A stretch of 64,000 nucleotides of DNA. Origin: Pannonibacter phragmitetus DSM 14782. Lineage in GTDB: Bacteria; Pseudomonadota; Alphaproteobacteria; Rhizobiales; Stappiaceae. Position numbers and translations under genes: made by a program. Positions 25,762-34,162 of this stretch are shown piece after piece (position 1 is the first letter of the stretch; every line of letters starts with the position of its first letter). The notes under the pieces were generated by a model. That model was not told the origin of the DNA and made no database searches. It saw only the letters and a list, made by a program, of their open reading frames with translations. The stretch spans positions 36,362-100,361 of the forward strand of contig NZ_KB908232.1 in NCBI RefSeq assembly GCF_000382365.1, in the 5' to 3' direction.

Positions 25762-25994
25762 AAGCCTTCACCGCTCAAGAGTTGCATTGCTGGCGAGCTC
25801 CAGCCCGCCTCTTGCCGAAGTGCTCTGTCCGGCGCAGCCTGATCGAGCAACGGCAGCCCGGCCAGATCATCTGACGGGAACACGTGACACCAGCATCAGG
25901 CAAGGCCCTTCGACCCAGGAACATAACAGTTTCCAGGAAGAGCTTCGCTTTACCCGGTGCCTGCAGGTCAAACACCAGAATGAAGAGGTTCGTC

Positions 25995-26267
25995 ATGAAG
26001 CAGGAAGCCATTCTCGACAGCAAGCTCTCCCTCGGCGCGCTCATCGGCAAGACCGTGAATGATGCGGCCACTGCCAGCGAAGCTGCAACCGCTGCTGCCA
26101 AGCATCTTTCCGGCGTTACCATCCATGCGGACAGTGCCGACACCGTGCATCTGGTCATTCCTTCGGTCATCGACACCGCACGCCTTGCGGCCGCCGACGA
26201 AACCTATTTCGAGGAACTCGGCCGGAAGGCCCTGGGCGCCTGCTACTACGACATCCTGCCGGAGTAA
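25995..26267 (+). CDS. Candidate RiPP precursor 1 (NHLP-like leader)
   Basis: A 90-residue peptide divergent from the YcaO gene. The middle VTIHADSADTVHLVIPS resembles the nitrile-hydratase-like leader (NHLP) block in which a predicted beta strand ends in hlVlP. The C-terminus is DETYFEELGRKALGACYYDILPE; Cys, Tyr and acidic residues there are possible core residues, but no GG or GA cleavage motif is obvious except GA at ALGAC. The ATG at 25995 follows GAGG at 25985-25988; an ATG at 25980 adds five residues. Alternatively it could be a small unmodified protein of NHLP fold. Confidence 0.55.
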   Translation: MKQEAILDSKLSLGALIGKTVNDAATASEAATAAAKHLSGVTIHADSADTVHLVIPSVIDTARLAAADETYFEELGRKALGACYYDILPE

Positions 26268-26275
26268 GCCCGGAA

Positions 26276-26312
26276 TACAGGTCAGCCCGCAGATGTGGCG
26301 GGCTGACCTGTA
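26276..26312 (+). terminator. Long hairpin between the two NHLP-like genes
   Basis: TACAGGTCAGCCCGC and GCGGGCTGACCTGTA form a perfect 15-bp stem with a 7-base loop, nine bases after the first gene. No T run follows, so it is more likely an RNA-processing, mRNA-stabilising or attenuating hairpin than a full terminator. Confidence 0.6.
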
Positions 26313-26349
26313 CAACCAATGCTCTGAAGATCTTTCAAGGAAAAGTGCC

Positions 26350-26655
26350 ATGGCCCGCTTTCCCCTGCCCGCCTCCAAGATCCCGGCTCTTGGCCGCATT
26401 CTGGCTGAGGCAGCTGCTGATCCGGACAAGCGTGAAGCACTCTGCCGCAATCCGGCAGCGGTTCTGGCCGCTGCAGGCCTGCCCGCAAGCCTGACTGCCC
26501 TGTTCGACTTCAGGATCATCACAGAAACGCCCGGAAGTCGTCATGTGGTGCTGCCTTTCCGCTACAATGCGGAAAAGCTGGCCCTCGCAGACGCTTCCTA
26601 TCTGCAGGATATCGAGGCCAGCCTCGGTCAGGACAGACCGGCCGCGCGCCATTGA
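26350..26655 (+). CDS. Candidate RiPP precursor 2 (NHLP-like leader)
   Basis: A 101-residue peptide with a recognisable NHLP-type leader: ILAEAAADPDKREALCRNPAAVLAAAGLP, then FRIITETPGSRHVVLPF. In NHLP precursors the DP...NP..AL...G.P pattern is followed by a strand ending VVLP and a short core. Here the C-terminus is ADASYLQDIEASLGQDRPAARH, without Cys and with few Ser/Thr, so it would be an unusual core. AAGGA lies upstream of the ATG at 26350. It is in line with the first precursor and convergent with the SARP-type regulator. Confidence 0.55.
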   Translation: MARFPLPASKIPALGRILAEAAADPDKREALCRNPAAVLAAAGLPASLTALFDFRIITETPGSRHVVLPFRYNAEKLALADASYLQDIEASLGQDRPAARH

Positions 26656-26727
26656 CAAGAGTTCCGGTCGGCGCAAGACCCTGCCCGCCACCTTCCGGCA
26701 TTGCGTCAGAGGCCATAGCCGCGAGAA

Positions 26728-28854
26728 TCAAGCGCGCCGGGTGATCCCGACAGTCTCCCGCAGGCTGTTCAGGGCCATGTCGAAGGAGGCCCGGGCCTCC
26801 GGATCCTGAAAGAGGTTGGCCTCATCCAGCCATTGCCGCAGCTGTACGGAACTGTGCCAGCGCGAGGACGCTCCCAGTTGACGCTCCATACATTGCAGCA
26901 GCAGGGCACGGGCTGCTTCCGCATCCTGCATGTGTCCTGCCCTGTACAGCGCGGCGAAGCGGGTGGCCAGACCATGCAGATTGTCAAAGGGGCCGCGTCT
27001 TGCGTAGTCGGCCGACCGTTCATAGTCGCCAAGCGCAAAGAATACATTCGCCAGATATCCATAGACGATGCGCGGCGTGACAATCAGCCCGTCAAAGCCC
27101 TTCTCGGCCGTCTTGAGCGCGCTTTCCCGCTCTCCGATATAGGCAAGCGCTTCAGCGGCAGAAATAGCATTCATCGGATCGAGCGGATTGAGCTTCAGAG
27201 CCTGTATGAAGGCACGCCGGGCATCTTCCGGGCGGCGGGAACGGATCAGCGCCCAGCCATTCACCCGGTGATTCACCACTTGCCAGGGATCCAGAGCCAC
27301 GGCCTTTTCTGTCAGGGAAAGCACATGCTCGGCATCCGCAATCTGAACTTCCCCGGTCGGGTAAAACAGCGCCTGCTTCATCAGGATCGAAGCCTGACCG
27401 GCATAGGTCAGGCTGAAGGCAGGATCGCTGGTCTGCAGGTCTTTCATGATTGCCAGGGCCTTGCGGTCGGCGGCAGCGTTGAACTCCCAGATCAACGCAT
27501 CGGCCTGGCACCAGCGCGCAAATGGGCTGCGGCCCGGCCGCTGGCGCAGGCGCCCGATAATATGACTGTGGATGCGGCTGACCGTGCGGTAGACGGCTTC
27601 GTGAAGCTCGTGGCTGGACCTGACCAGATCGAGATCTATCAGCTCGTGAAAGGCGATCTGGCCGCTGGTCCTGTTCTCCAGCTGGATGCCAAGCCGGTTG
27701 AGCGTCCGGTCCCGGTGAAAACGCAAAAGGAAGCTGCCCAGATCCCCGCCGTCCACGCGCACCGGCGCAATGCTGCCGTCCCCTGCCCAATAGGCAGCCT
27801 CGTAGAGCTCAAACGACCGGTAGGCGGAAAGCCCCGTCACCACCTCTTCCCGGACAGCAAAAGCCGTTTCATCTCCGGCTGTCTCGTCCCAGGCCATGCT
27901 GGAGATCGAAATGACTGGCAGACGCATCTCACCGGAACCTGCGGCCTCGATGCCGCCGCCGCCCGCAAACCGTCCCGCCTCGCCGCCGGCCACCGGCGCA
28001 GGCGGCGGGACAGAAGCGGCCCATTTGCCCGAGGGAAAGGCAATGACACTGGGCTGCCGGGTCTCTGGACCGCTGCTTGAGACCTGGGAAAGCACAGCCT
28101 GACGCGCGCCGGAACCGGCAGCATCCGGCAGGTCCTCCAGCAAGCGGCGCGTTTCCACGGAGGGCTCAATGTCGAGGAGATTGCGCAGCTCCCGGGCACA
28201 GTCCCGGAACTGCTGCTGCGCTCTCTCCTTCTGCCCCTGCCGGAGAAAATGCCGGATCAGTTCCTGATGCCCATATTCATTGGCCGGATCAAGCAACAGG
28301 AGAAACCGTGCCAGCCGCTCGCGCTTGACACAGGCAACATGGCCTATGCCCGCCCGGCTTTCCTCCAGCACTTCGGTGATTTTCTTGCTGAGCACCGAGC
28401 GCACCCGTGCCTGCTCGACAGCAAGCCATTCGCCAAATGCAGGGTCAAGCACATCAAAGCCATGCAGGAAGTCACCCGCCCAGAGCGAGCTGATGCGGTC
28501 CAGTTCAGCCGGATCGGCTCCGCCCACGCCCCGTGTCAGCACGTCGATGTCGGTCTGGATGTTTTCACGCAGCAGCGACAAGGTGGAAGGTGTTGCCACC
28601 ACCAGCCGCATCCCCGCCTCTTTCTCCGCCTGGCGGATGTGGCTCAGGGCCTGACGCAGGGACATGGCCGAACGGGAGCGGTCACCGTCGCTCCACAGCA
28701 AGGCTGAAAGCTCGCCGCGCGTCTCGGTTCCTCCGGGGCAGCGCGCCAGATAGCCGAGAATGGCCAAGGCCTTCCGCGTCTTCAGACTCAGCACCCTTCC
28801 GCTGCTGTCCTCAAGCTGCGGCACCCCGAGCGTCCTGAAAAACAACCTCGTCAT
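26728..28854 (-). CDS. SARP/BTAD-type transcriptional regulator with TPR region
   Basis: A 708-residue protein. The N-terminus is an OmpR-like DNA-binding domain (TLGVPQLEDSSGRVLSLKTRKALAILGYLA...ELSALLWSD, SLRQALSHIR) joined to a bacterial transcriptional activation domain with TPR-like helices to about residue 245 (RFLLLLDPANEYGHQELIRHFLRQGQKERAQQQFRDCAREL). A Gly/Ser/Pro-rich linker follows, then an unassigned domain and C-terminal TPR repeats (about 450-690). SARP proteins often control natural-product genes, so it may control the adjacent YcaO/NHLP genes, to which it is convergent. The ATG at 28854 (MTRLFFRTLG) is chosen; an upstream in-frame codon at 28890 is less likely. Confidence 0.8.
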   Translation of the reverse strand: MTRLFFRTLGVPQLEDSSGRVLSLKTRKALAILGYLARCPGGTETRGELSALLWSDGDRSRSAMSLRQALSHIRQAEKEAGMRLVVATPSTLSLLRENIQTDIDVLTRGVGGADPAELDRISSLWAGDFLHGFDVLDPAFGEWLAVEQARVRSVLSKKITEVLEESRAGIGHVACVKRERLARFLLLLDPANEYGHQELIRHFLRQGQKERAQQQFRDCARELRNLLDIEPSVETRRLLEDLPDAAGSGARQAVLSQVSSSGPETRQPSVIAFPSGKWAASVPPPAPVAGGEAGRFAGGGGIEAAGSGEMRLPVISISSMAWDETAGDETAFAVREEVVTGLSAYRSFELYEAAYWAGDGSIAPVRVDGGDLGSFLLRFHRDRTLNRLGIQLENRTSGQIAFHELIDLDLVRSSHELHEAVYRTVSRIHSHIIGRLRQRPGRSPFARWCQADALIWEFNAAADRKALAIMKDLQTSDPAFSLTYAGQASILMKQALFYPTGEVQIADAEHVLSLTEKAVALDPWQVVNHRVNGWALIRSRRPEDARRAFIQALKLNPLDPMNAISAAEALAYIGERESALKTAEKGFDGLIVTPRIVYGYLANVFFALGDYERSADYARRGPFDNLHGLATRFAALYRAGHMQDAEAARALLLQCMERQLGASSRWHSSVQLRQWLDEANLFQDPEARASFDMALNSLRETVGITRRA

Positions 28855-29185
28855 GCTGTTTGTCCCACAATCATTCCGGACCAGAAGCAAGAAATTCTGC
28901 TGCAGGCACTCCCGCCCTCCGCCATTCCCTTGCTATTTTTCCTTATGTACTAGGATAGGTTTCTCAGAGCACACGCACAACCTGCAACTCAAGAGTGCCG
29001 ATTCTTCAGCATTACCGCAATCATGGTCAACCTATCACGTTCATTTCACGCTACAACCCGATGATCAACGTACCGGTGCCGTGGCAGGCTGGTTTTCAGT
29101 GAGCCGGGAGACCAGCTGCCGCCCAAGAACTGGGTATTTCACGCAAGGCCGGAGAACCGGTCAATATCAGAACGGTAGGTTGCAC
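28855..29185. other. Intergenic region with AT-rich promoter stretch
   Basis: A 331-base gap between divergent genes. The part around 28928-28965 is AT-rich (TTGCTATTTTTCCTTATGTA) and likely holds promoters. I see no repeat, tRNA or hairpin. Confidence 0.4.
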
Positions 29186-29452
29186 ATGTCGAAAGCTGCA
29201 GGACTGACGAAGGCTGAAGCAGCCGCGGAAACAGTGCATGGTCATGATGCCATGCAGGACATGTCTGCGGAGTCCCTCAAGCGCATGATCTATTTCACCC
29301 GCCGTGAAGCTGAAAAGGATGGCCGCACCTTCTGCGCCTATCTGCTGACGATGGCAGCCAACGCGCTGGACGAGGATGCTGCTGATGTGAATGAGGCGCT
29401 GCGGGCAAAGCTGTCGCCGGGTGATCTGCTGCGGAGCACGAAAGCGGGCTGA
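29186..29452 (+). CDS. Small protein of unknown function
   Basis: An 88-residue, helix-rich soluble protein. The central part MSAESLKRMIYFTRREAEKDGRTFCAYLLTMAANALDEDA contains one cysteine. There is no signal peptide or membrane segment. I do not recognise the family. The ATG at 29186 follows GTAGG. It stands alone, followed at 29534-29565 by a terminator-like hairpin. Its position beside the SARP regulator may be incidental. Confidence 0.6.
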   Translation: MSKAAGLTKAEAAAETVHGHDAMQDMSAESLKRMIYFTRREAEKDGRTFCAYLLTMAANALDEDAADVNEALRAKLSPGDLLRSTKAG

Positions 29453-29533
29453 GCAAGCTTCGCTGCCGTTCCCTGCCGGCTAACCGTCCGGACATGACAT
29501 CGCAGGCGCTCTTCGCATCTGAGCTATTCTTCC

Positions 29534-29565
29534 CGGGGCAGGCCAGCGACTGTTGGCCTGCCCCG
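29534..29565. terminator. Hairpin terminator-like structure
   Basis: CGGGGCAGGCCA and TGGCCTGCCCCG form a perfect 12-bp stem with an 8-base loop, followed by TTCATTAT. It probably ends the upstream small gene's transcript. The tRNA gene follows on the other strand. Confidence 0.65.
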
Positions 29566-29700
29566 TTCATTATACGGCGACAGCAGGCCGCAAGGCGCTA
29601 GCCCAAAGCGGCAGCGAACGCCTGCAAAACAAGCTCTAGGTCGCACGTCATTCTTAGAATGGTCGCACCTACAACAAAATCAATGAGTTAAGTAAGTTTT

Positions 29701-29777
29701 TGGCGACCCCTGCAGGATTCGAACCTGCGACCATTCGCTTAGAAGGCGAGTGCTCTATCCAGCTGAGCTAAGGGGCC
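29701..29777 (-). tRNA. tRNA-Arg (anticodon TCT)
   Basis: The reverse strand folds into a complete cloverleaf: acceptor GGCCCCT pairing with AGGGGTC (one G-U), D-arm AGCTCAGCTGGATAGAGC, anticodon loop CTTCTAA with TCT, and T-arm GCAGGTTCGAATCCTGC. The 3' CCA is encoded. It reads AGA and, by wobble, AGG codons. Confidence 0.95.
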
Positions 29778-29903
29778 GTTTGCGCGGATCTGCCGCGCGT
29801 GGCATGCCGCAGGGGCGGCTTTGCCCGGTGTCGATTTCAAAACGCCCGGAAGGCAGTACGGGCGGCATGACCGCCCGGCAGGCTTGATCTGGTCAGACCC
29901 GCA

Positions 29904-30209
29904 TCAATGTGTCCAGGGCGCGTGCCGGTCGAAGCGGAAATTGTCCGAATAGCTTGCACCGCGGATGGTGCGGTCCTTCGGCTTTTCCACCCGGTAGGCA
30001 ATGCCCTTGCGCTGTGCATAGGCTTCGGCTTCTTCACAGGTTTCAAAGAAGAGGCGCACCTGCTGCTTCATGTCAGAAGACGACGTGTAACCCATCAGCG
30101 GATCGATGCTGCGTGCAACTTCGGGCTCGTAATCGAGCACCCAACGCTGCGTCTTGGCCTTGCCCGACTGCATGGCCGTCTTCGCCGGCCGGTAGATTCG
30201 CGCCACCAT
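29904..30209 (-). CDS. Complex I accessory subunit, NDUFS4-like
   Basis: A 101-residue protein starting MVARIYRPAKTAMQSGKAKTQRWVLDYEP and containing DPLMGYTSSSDMKQQVRLFFETCEEAEAYAQRKGIAYRV and YSDNFRFDRHAPWTH, the full pattern of the ETC complex I subunit conserved region. Alphaproteobacteria carry this homologue of the mitochondrial 18-kDa subunit away from the nuo operon. It would attach to the peripheral arm of NADH:quinone oxidoreductase. The upstream part of the open frame (to 30404) lacks family similarity, so the ATG at 30209 is used. Confidence 0.93.
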   Translation of the reverse strand: MVARIYRPAKTAMQSGKAKTQRWVLDYEPEVARSIDPLMGYTSSSDMKQQVRLFFETCEEAEAYAQRKGIAYRVEKPKDRTIRGASYSDNFRFDRHAPWTH

Positions 30210-30591
30210 TGTGTCTGTCCTGTCTCGCACACGTGCTGCAAGCTGCTGGTTTGCCGGGGTTTTCCGGGCTGCGGCATTCCCACGGTGCTGCACCAGCCAT
30301 TCATGGCTGTTTTCTGCGGGAACGGAGCGAATGTCAACATCACTTGCGCATTGCAGCGGCCACGCAACCGGTTTTGACACAAGGAGCTGGCGGCCTGACG
30401 GCACTGGAAGTCAAGAACTGACGGGACTTGCTACAAATTGCAACCGCAGCGCTCACTTTCGATTGCTATGACAAGAGCCCGGCTGGAACTATTCTAACCA
30501 AGCACCCAAGGATTGCGCATATGCCGTGTACAATCCGGGACGTGCCGCTGCCGGACAGGCTTTGCCCCACTCGCATGTTCCAGGAAAGTTC
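30210..30591. other. Intergenic region without recognised gene
   Basis: A 382-base gap between divergent genes. It holds short open frames in several phases without family features or ribosome sites, and must contain promoters for both neighbours. I see no RNA gene or repeat. Confidence 0.5.
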
Positions 30592-30822
30592 ATGATGTCC
30601 CTCTTTGATCTGACCAGACTGCAGCACGAGCATCTTGCTCCGGCCCGGAACCGGGCCAGCCGCTTGCGCTCCGAAGCGGAACAGCAGGAGCTCGCTCTGG
30701 TCTGGGACATGATTCTGGCGGTCGATTACCAAGCCGTGAGCGCCGAGGATCTGTCACCCGAAGCACGCGAGGACTTTTGTGATGTGATCGAAGTGCTGCT
30801 CCGGACACTGGCACGCGACTGA
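30592..30822 (+). CDS. Small helical protein of unknown function
   Basis: A 76-residue acidic, helix-rich protein: MMSLFDLTRLQHEHLAPARNRASRLRSEAEQQELALVWDMILAVDYQ and DLSPEAREDFCDVIEVLLRTLA. There is no signal or membrane segment, and I do not recognise the family. AGGAAAG precedes the tandem ATGs at 30592 and 30595. The upstream extension of the frame to 30526 is not supported. Confidence 0.55.
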   Translation: MMSLFDLTRLQHEHLAPARNRASRLRSEAEQQELALVWDMILAVDYQAVSAEDLSPEAREDFCDVIEVLLRTLARD

Positions 30823-30971
30823 TCCCGCCGGAAGCCATAGGTACCAGCACGCATCCTCTTCACTTCACGCTTCCGTTTGCAGGATGACTAGGGCATCTTT
30901 GTCTGTACATATGCCCTGCGGCAGACGCCCCGAGCCGGGAGGCGAATGCCCCGAGAAAGTTGACAGGCCCG

Positions 30972-31481
30972 ATGCTCGCCAGACCCCGACAGCTCTTTGC
31001 CGACCTAGGCAGCAGTGCGATCGAGCGCGGGCTTGCGGACCCCCGGCTGTCTCATTTTTATGAAGACATGCGCAGGGCTGGCTCTGTTACCGGGCCGGAG
31101 TTGCAGAAGCACCTGCCCTACCTCAGCCTCTGCGCATTACCGGATGACAGCGGCACGGCGCCGCCGATCGTCTATGCGGGGCGGCTTTCCTCGCAGGTCC
31201 AGCTATTCGGCAGCATCTGGAGCGAGCAGTCCGGCGCTGCGATGGTGACGCCGGATCCCGAACTCGAGCGGGCTGCCGCAGCAGGCTACCTGAGCGCACT
31301 GGATGCCGGCACCTACTATGGCTATGGCCGCACCGGCATCCGGCTGGGCGGACGGATGCACGACGTGGCCTATGAACGGCTGATCATGCCCCTGCGCCCA
31401 AGACCCGATTCACCGGTGCGGATGCTGGCTTATTTCGGCGTCATTCAGGCTCTGGAGCCGCAAGGCCCCGCGCCAGAGTGA
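30972..31481 (+). CDS. PAS_5-like domain protein
   Basis: About 169 residues. The pattern IVYAGRLSSQVQLFGSIWSEQSG, a helical stretch, then YYGYGRTGIRLGGRMHDVAYERLIMPLRPRPDSPVRMLAYFGVI resembles the alphaproteobacterial PAS_5 family of stand-alone PAS-like proteins, whose ligand and partner are unknown. The ATG at 30972 is an estimate; TTG at 30960 is also in frame. Its 3' end overlaps the convergent GNAT-like gene by 41 bases. Confidence 0.5.
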   Translation: MLARPRQLFADLGSSAIERGLADPRLSHFYEDMRRAGSVTGPELQKHLPYLSLCALPDDSGTAPPIVYAGRLSSQVQLFGSIWSEQSGAAMVTPDPELERAAAAGYLSALDAGTYYGYGRTGIRLGGRMHDVAYERLIMPLRPRPDSPVRMLAYFGVIQALEPQGPAPE

Positions 31482-32142
31482 CGAGATCGGCCCGCGTCGC
31501 CCAGACGAGCCAGTCATCGGGCCGGATGTGGGCGGGGGCCGAGATCCAGTGCGTTCCGGACGGCGCAAAGTGCCTGTAGCCGACACGCACCCCGAAGCCC
31601 TTCATCGCATTGGCCTGCGCCATCAGGCCATAAAGATAGTCGGGTGACCACTTGAGCAGCGCCAGCAGAAAGCCGGTCTGCGTCAGCAGTTCGGCAAGGC
31701 CCCTGCCCCGGATGTCCTTTCTCAGCCACAGATTGCCATGGTAGACGATCCGGCCCCGCATCCGGAACGCTTCAGCGGCATGGGCGGTGCCAAGTCTTGC
31801 CTCCGCATGCGGATCTTCAAACAGGCGCCGCTGCTGCTGCTGCCAGAAGGCAGCAAGGCTCCTGTCCTTGAGATCATCAATCTTGGCGGCCTGAACGGAC
31901 ACAAGCTCGCCCTGCCCGTTATAGGCCCCAACCCAGAAGGCAAGGCTGGCGTGCAGATCGACGAAGCGGATGGAGAAGTCCTCCATCAGATAGCGGTCTT
32001 CCGTCCGGGACACAGCCTTTTCAAAGGCCTGAAAGTCCGTGCTTTCCTGCAAGGACAACCCCTGCTCCCGGATGCGCCCCGTAAGGGCGGCGAGAGCGTC
32101 AGCGACGACAAGCGTCGGATCTTCCTGAAGTATCAAGGTCAT
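31441..32142 (-). CDS. GNAT-fold-like protein of unknown substrate
   Basis: A 233-residue protein. The segment GNLWLRKDIRGRGLAELLTQTGFLLALLKWSPDYLYGLM has the (R/Q)GxGxA-like acetyl-CoA loop of GNAT acetyltransferases, and the following NAMKGFGVRVGYRHFAPSGTHW fits the C-terminal half of that fold. The N-terminal 90 residues are not typical. The ATG at 32142 follows GGGGA. The convergent overlap with the PAS-like gene suggests mutually exclusive or antisense-affected expression, but this may be trivial. Confidence 0.5.
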   Translation of the reverse strand: MTLILQEDPTLVVADALAALTGRIREQGLSLQESTDFQAFEKAVSRTEDRYLMEDFSIRFVDLHASLAFWVGAYNGQGELVSVQAAKIDDLKDRSLAAFWQQQQRRLFEDPHAEARLGTAHAAEAFRMRGRIVYHGNLWLRKDIRGRGLAELLTQTGFLLALLKWSPDYLYGLMAQANAMKGFGVRVGYRHFAPSGTHWISAPAHIRPDDWLVWATRADLVTLARGLAAPEPE

Positions 32143-32247
32143 GCGTTTCCCCATCATGCAGATGCTGCGAAACCGCAGCACAACCATGAAGCGATGAAGG
32201 ACGCAAAAAAGCGAGCTTTGCCTTTCGTAAACCCGCCCGTGCAGCAC

Positions 32248-32359
32248 CTGATACAAGGCGCTGAGGTGCGAACGCATCACGCCTTGAAGATGCTCAAGCG
32301 CCGCACGGGCTCAACCAATTCAAGGCTTGCTTCTTCAGCATCGGAAGCCCCGGTATCAG
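32248..32359 (+). repeat. Dispersed ~100-bp repeat, copy E (degenerate)
   Basis: Begins CTGATACAAGGC and ends GGTATCAG, preserving both terminal repeats with one base lost at the left. The core CGCATCACGCCTTGAAGATG, CTCAAGCGCCGCACGGGC is intact, but the hairpin half is scrambled. It sits between a protein gene and tRNA-Pro. Confidence 0.7.
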
Positions 32360-32406
32360 GCGGGGAAACACGGATTCTTCATGGATTGCAGGCTGGGGAA
32401 AGAAAG

Positions 32407-32483
32407 TGGTCGGGGCAGCAAGATTCGAACTTGCGACCCTCTGCTCCCAAAGCAGATGCGCTACCAGGCTGCGCTATACCCCG
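32407..32483 (-). tRNA. tRNA-Pro (anticodon TGG)
   Basis: Reverse-strand cloverleaf with acceptor CGGGGTA / TGCCCCG, D-arm GCGCAGCCTGGTAGCGC, anticodon loop TTTGGGA carrying TGG, and T-arm GCAAGTTCGAATCTTGC. CCA is encoded at the 3' end. It reads CCA and, by wobble, other Pro codons. Confidence 0.95.
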
Positions 32484-32608
32484 ACGTCCGGTATGTGTGC
32501 GGGTGTACCGCCTTCCCCTGCGCAGCGTCAAGCCCGAAGGCCGGGACAATGACTGCCTCTGCGCAGTTGCGCACCGCCGGTTTCCGGACCGGCACCTTGC
32601 GGCAAATC

Positions 32609-33148
32609 TCAGGGCTTGATGCTGGGCGCCGAGACCTTCTGGCCCGGCGCAAACTGCAGGCGCGCTGAGGTGCCTGCGATCACTTCCAGAACATAGCGGG
32701 CGCTGCCGCCGGAAGCGACGATCTTCTCCGACAGAGGTTCCGTGTCCCTGGCGATGGAAACGATACGGCCCGCCTCATCAATGAAGATCATGTCGAGGGA
32801 GATGTAGGTGTTCTTCATCCAGAAGAACTTCTCGCCGCTTTCCGGAAAAACAAAGAGCATGCCCGCATCTGCGGCCATTTCCTTGCGGTTCATCAGACCC
32901 GTGGCCCGGTCTGCCTCTGTGGCGGCAATTTCTACGGTAAAGGTCTGCGGGCCTGCCGCTGTTTCCACCGTCAGCTGCTCGGCCGGCAGTCCGGCCGCCT
33001 TGGCAAAGGCTGCCGCACCCAGAACGATCATGCCAACCAGAATGGCCCTGACGGCGATCCCGAAGGCTCCACGCAGACATGGCGCCGGAACACCTGTGCT
33101 CCGGACGCTCAAGGCACGCAAAGGTGCCGTGAAGTGGGCGATACGCAT
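32609..33148 (-). CDS. DUF192 family exported protein
   Basis: A 179-residue protein. The N-terminal 50 residues contain a hydrophobic segment (AFGIAVRAILVGMIVLGAAAFAKA) that may be a signal or anchor. The rest is a DUF192 domain: EIAATEADRATGLMNRKEMAADAGMLFVFPESGEKFFWMKNTYISLDMIFIDEAGRIV, with the conserved GLMxR and MKNT motifs. The function of DUF192 is not established. GGAGGGGGAAG directly precedes the ATG at 33148. Confidence 0.88.
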   Translation of the reverse strand: MRIAHFTAPLRALSVRSTGVPAPCLRGAFGIAVRAILVGMIVLGAAAFAKAAGLPAEQLTVETAAGPQTFTVEIAATEADRATGLMNRKEMAADAGMLFVFPESGEKFFWMKNTYISLDMIFIDEAGRIVSIARDTEPLSEKIVASGGSARYVLEVIAGTSARLQFAPGQKVSAPSIKP

Positions 33149-33401
33149 TACTTCCCCCTCCAGACTCATACGCAACTGGTACAATAACCAATCCTTCAGG
33201 GCCGGTACAAGGCCACCTCAGGAGGTCAGTCTCATCGAAAGCACCGCTTCTTTTGGCGGATGTCTTCCAGCCGGGTTTGCCATAACCTGGCCGCCCTGCC
33301 CTTTCATTTCGCCCCGCACCCTAGGTGCAAGGTGTTCCCGCCCGATTAACGGACGGATATTTCCTTTGCAGCGCAAGATACAGGCGCGCCGCAGCTGATC
33401 C

Positions 33402-34001
33402 TCAATGGGAGGACGGGATGTGAGAGCCACCGCCGAGCGGACGGATTTCGGCAGCCATGCGGCCCTTGGGCCCCTGACCGAAGCGGACCTGCACTTCCTG
33501 GCCCGGACGCAGTTCCGTGATGCCGAAGCGGCGCAGGGTCTCCATGTGGATGAAGATGTCTTCGGACGTTTCGCCCTGTGTCAGGAAGCCGAAGCCCTTG
33601 ACGCGGTTGAACCACTTGACGGTTGCCCGCTCGAAGCCGCTTTCCGGCACGACCTGCACATGGGTGCGCGAGGGCGGCAGCTGGGAAGGATGCACGGCGG
33701 TGGATTCGTCCATCGACAGAACGCGCAGGGCCTGAAGGCCGCGCGGCTTGTCGAGAACCTCGCAGACGACGCGCGCACCTTCATAGGCGGTCTGGAAACC
33801 GTCCCGGCGCAGGCACGTCACGTGCAGCAGGATGTCCGGCAGGCCATCATTGTCCGGCACGATAAAGCCATACCCCTTGGCAATATCGAACCACTTGATC
33901 GTCCCGGCCAGCTCGATCACGTCGACGCCGGCGTCTTCCGCCATCGTCTCAATCAGCCGGGGATCCTGAGCCGTCTTAGCCCCCATGTGTCCAAGCCCCA
34001 T
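33402..34001 (-). CDS. Two-domain cold-shock protein
   Basis: A 199-residue protein with two cold-shock domains: the first at about 31-95 (TIKWFDIAKGYGFIVPDNDGLPDILLHVTCL), the second at about 125-190 (TVKWFNRVKGFGFLTQGETSEDIFIHMETLRRFG). Both keep the RNP1 (KGYGFI, KGFGFL) and RNP2-like (DILLHV, DIFIHM) motifs, so it would bind single-stranded RNA or DNA. Double-CSD proteins are common in Alphaproteobacteria and are often induced by cold or stationary phase. An ATG at 33986 is an alternative start. Confidence 0.9.
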   Translation of the reverse strand: MGLGHMGAKTAQDPRLIETMAEDAGVDVIELAGTIKWFDIAKGYGFIVPDNDGLPDILLHVTCLRRDGFQTAYEGARVVCEVLDKPRGLQALRVLSMDESTAVHPSQLPPSRTHVQVVPESGFERATVKWFNRVKGFGFLTQGETSEDIFIHMETLRRFGITELRPGQEVQVRFGQGPKGRMAAEIRPLGGGSHIPSSH

Positions 34002-34162
34002 CTCTGTGCCGCTTACGTCAGCTTCGGGTGAACCATCCGACTCACCGCTTACTGATTCCTAAGAAAAGGATAACACTCACAGGGGGCACGGCCAGAGCCT
34101 TTTGTTAACAAACCACAACCTCTCAGTCTTTGCCCACTGCAATTGCATCATACCTGTCAATT

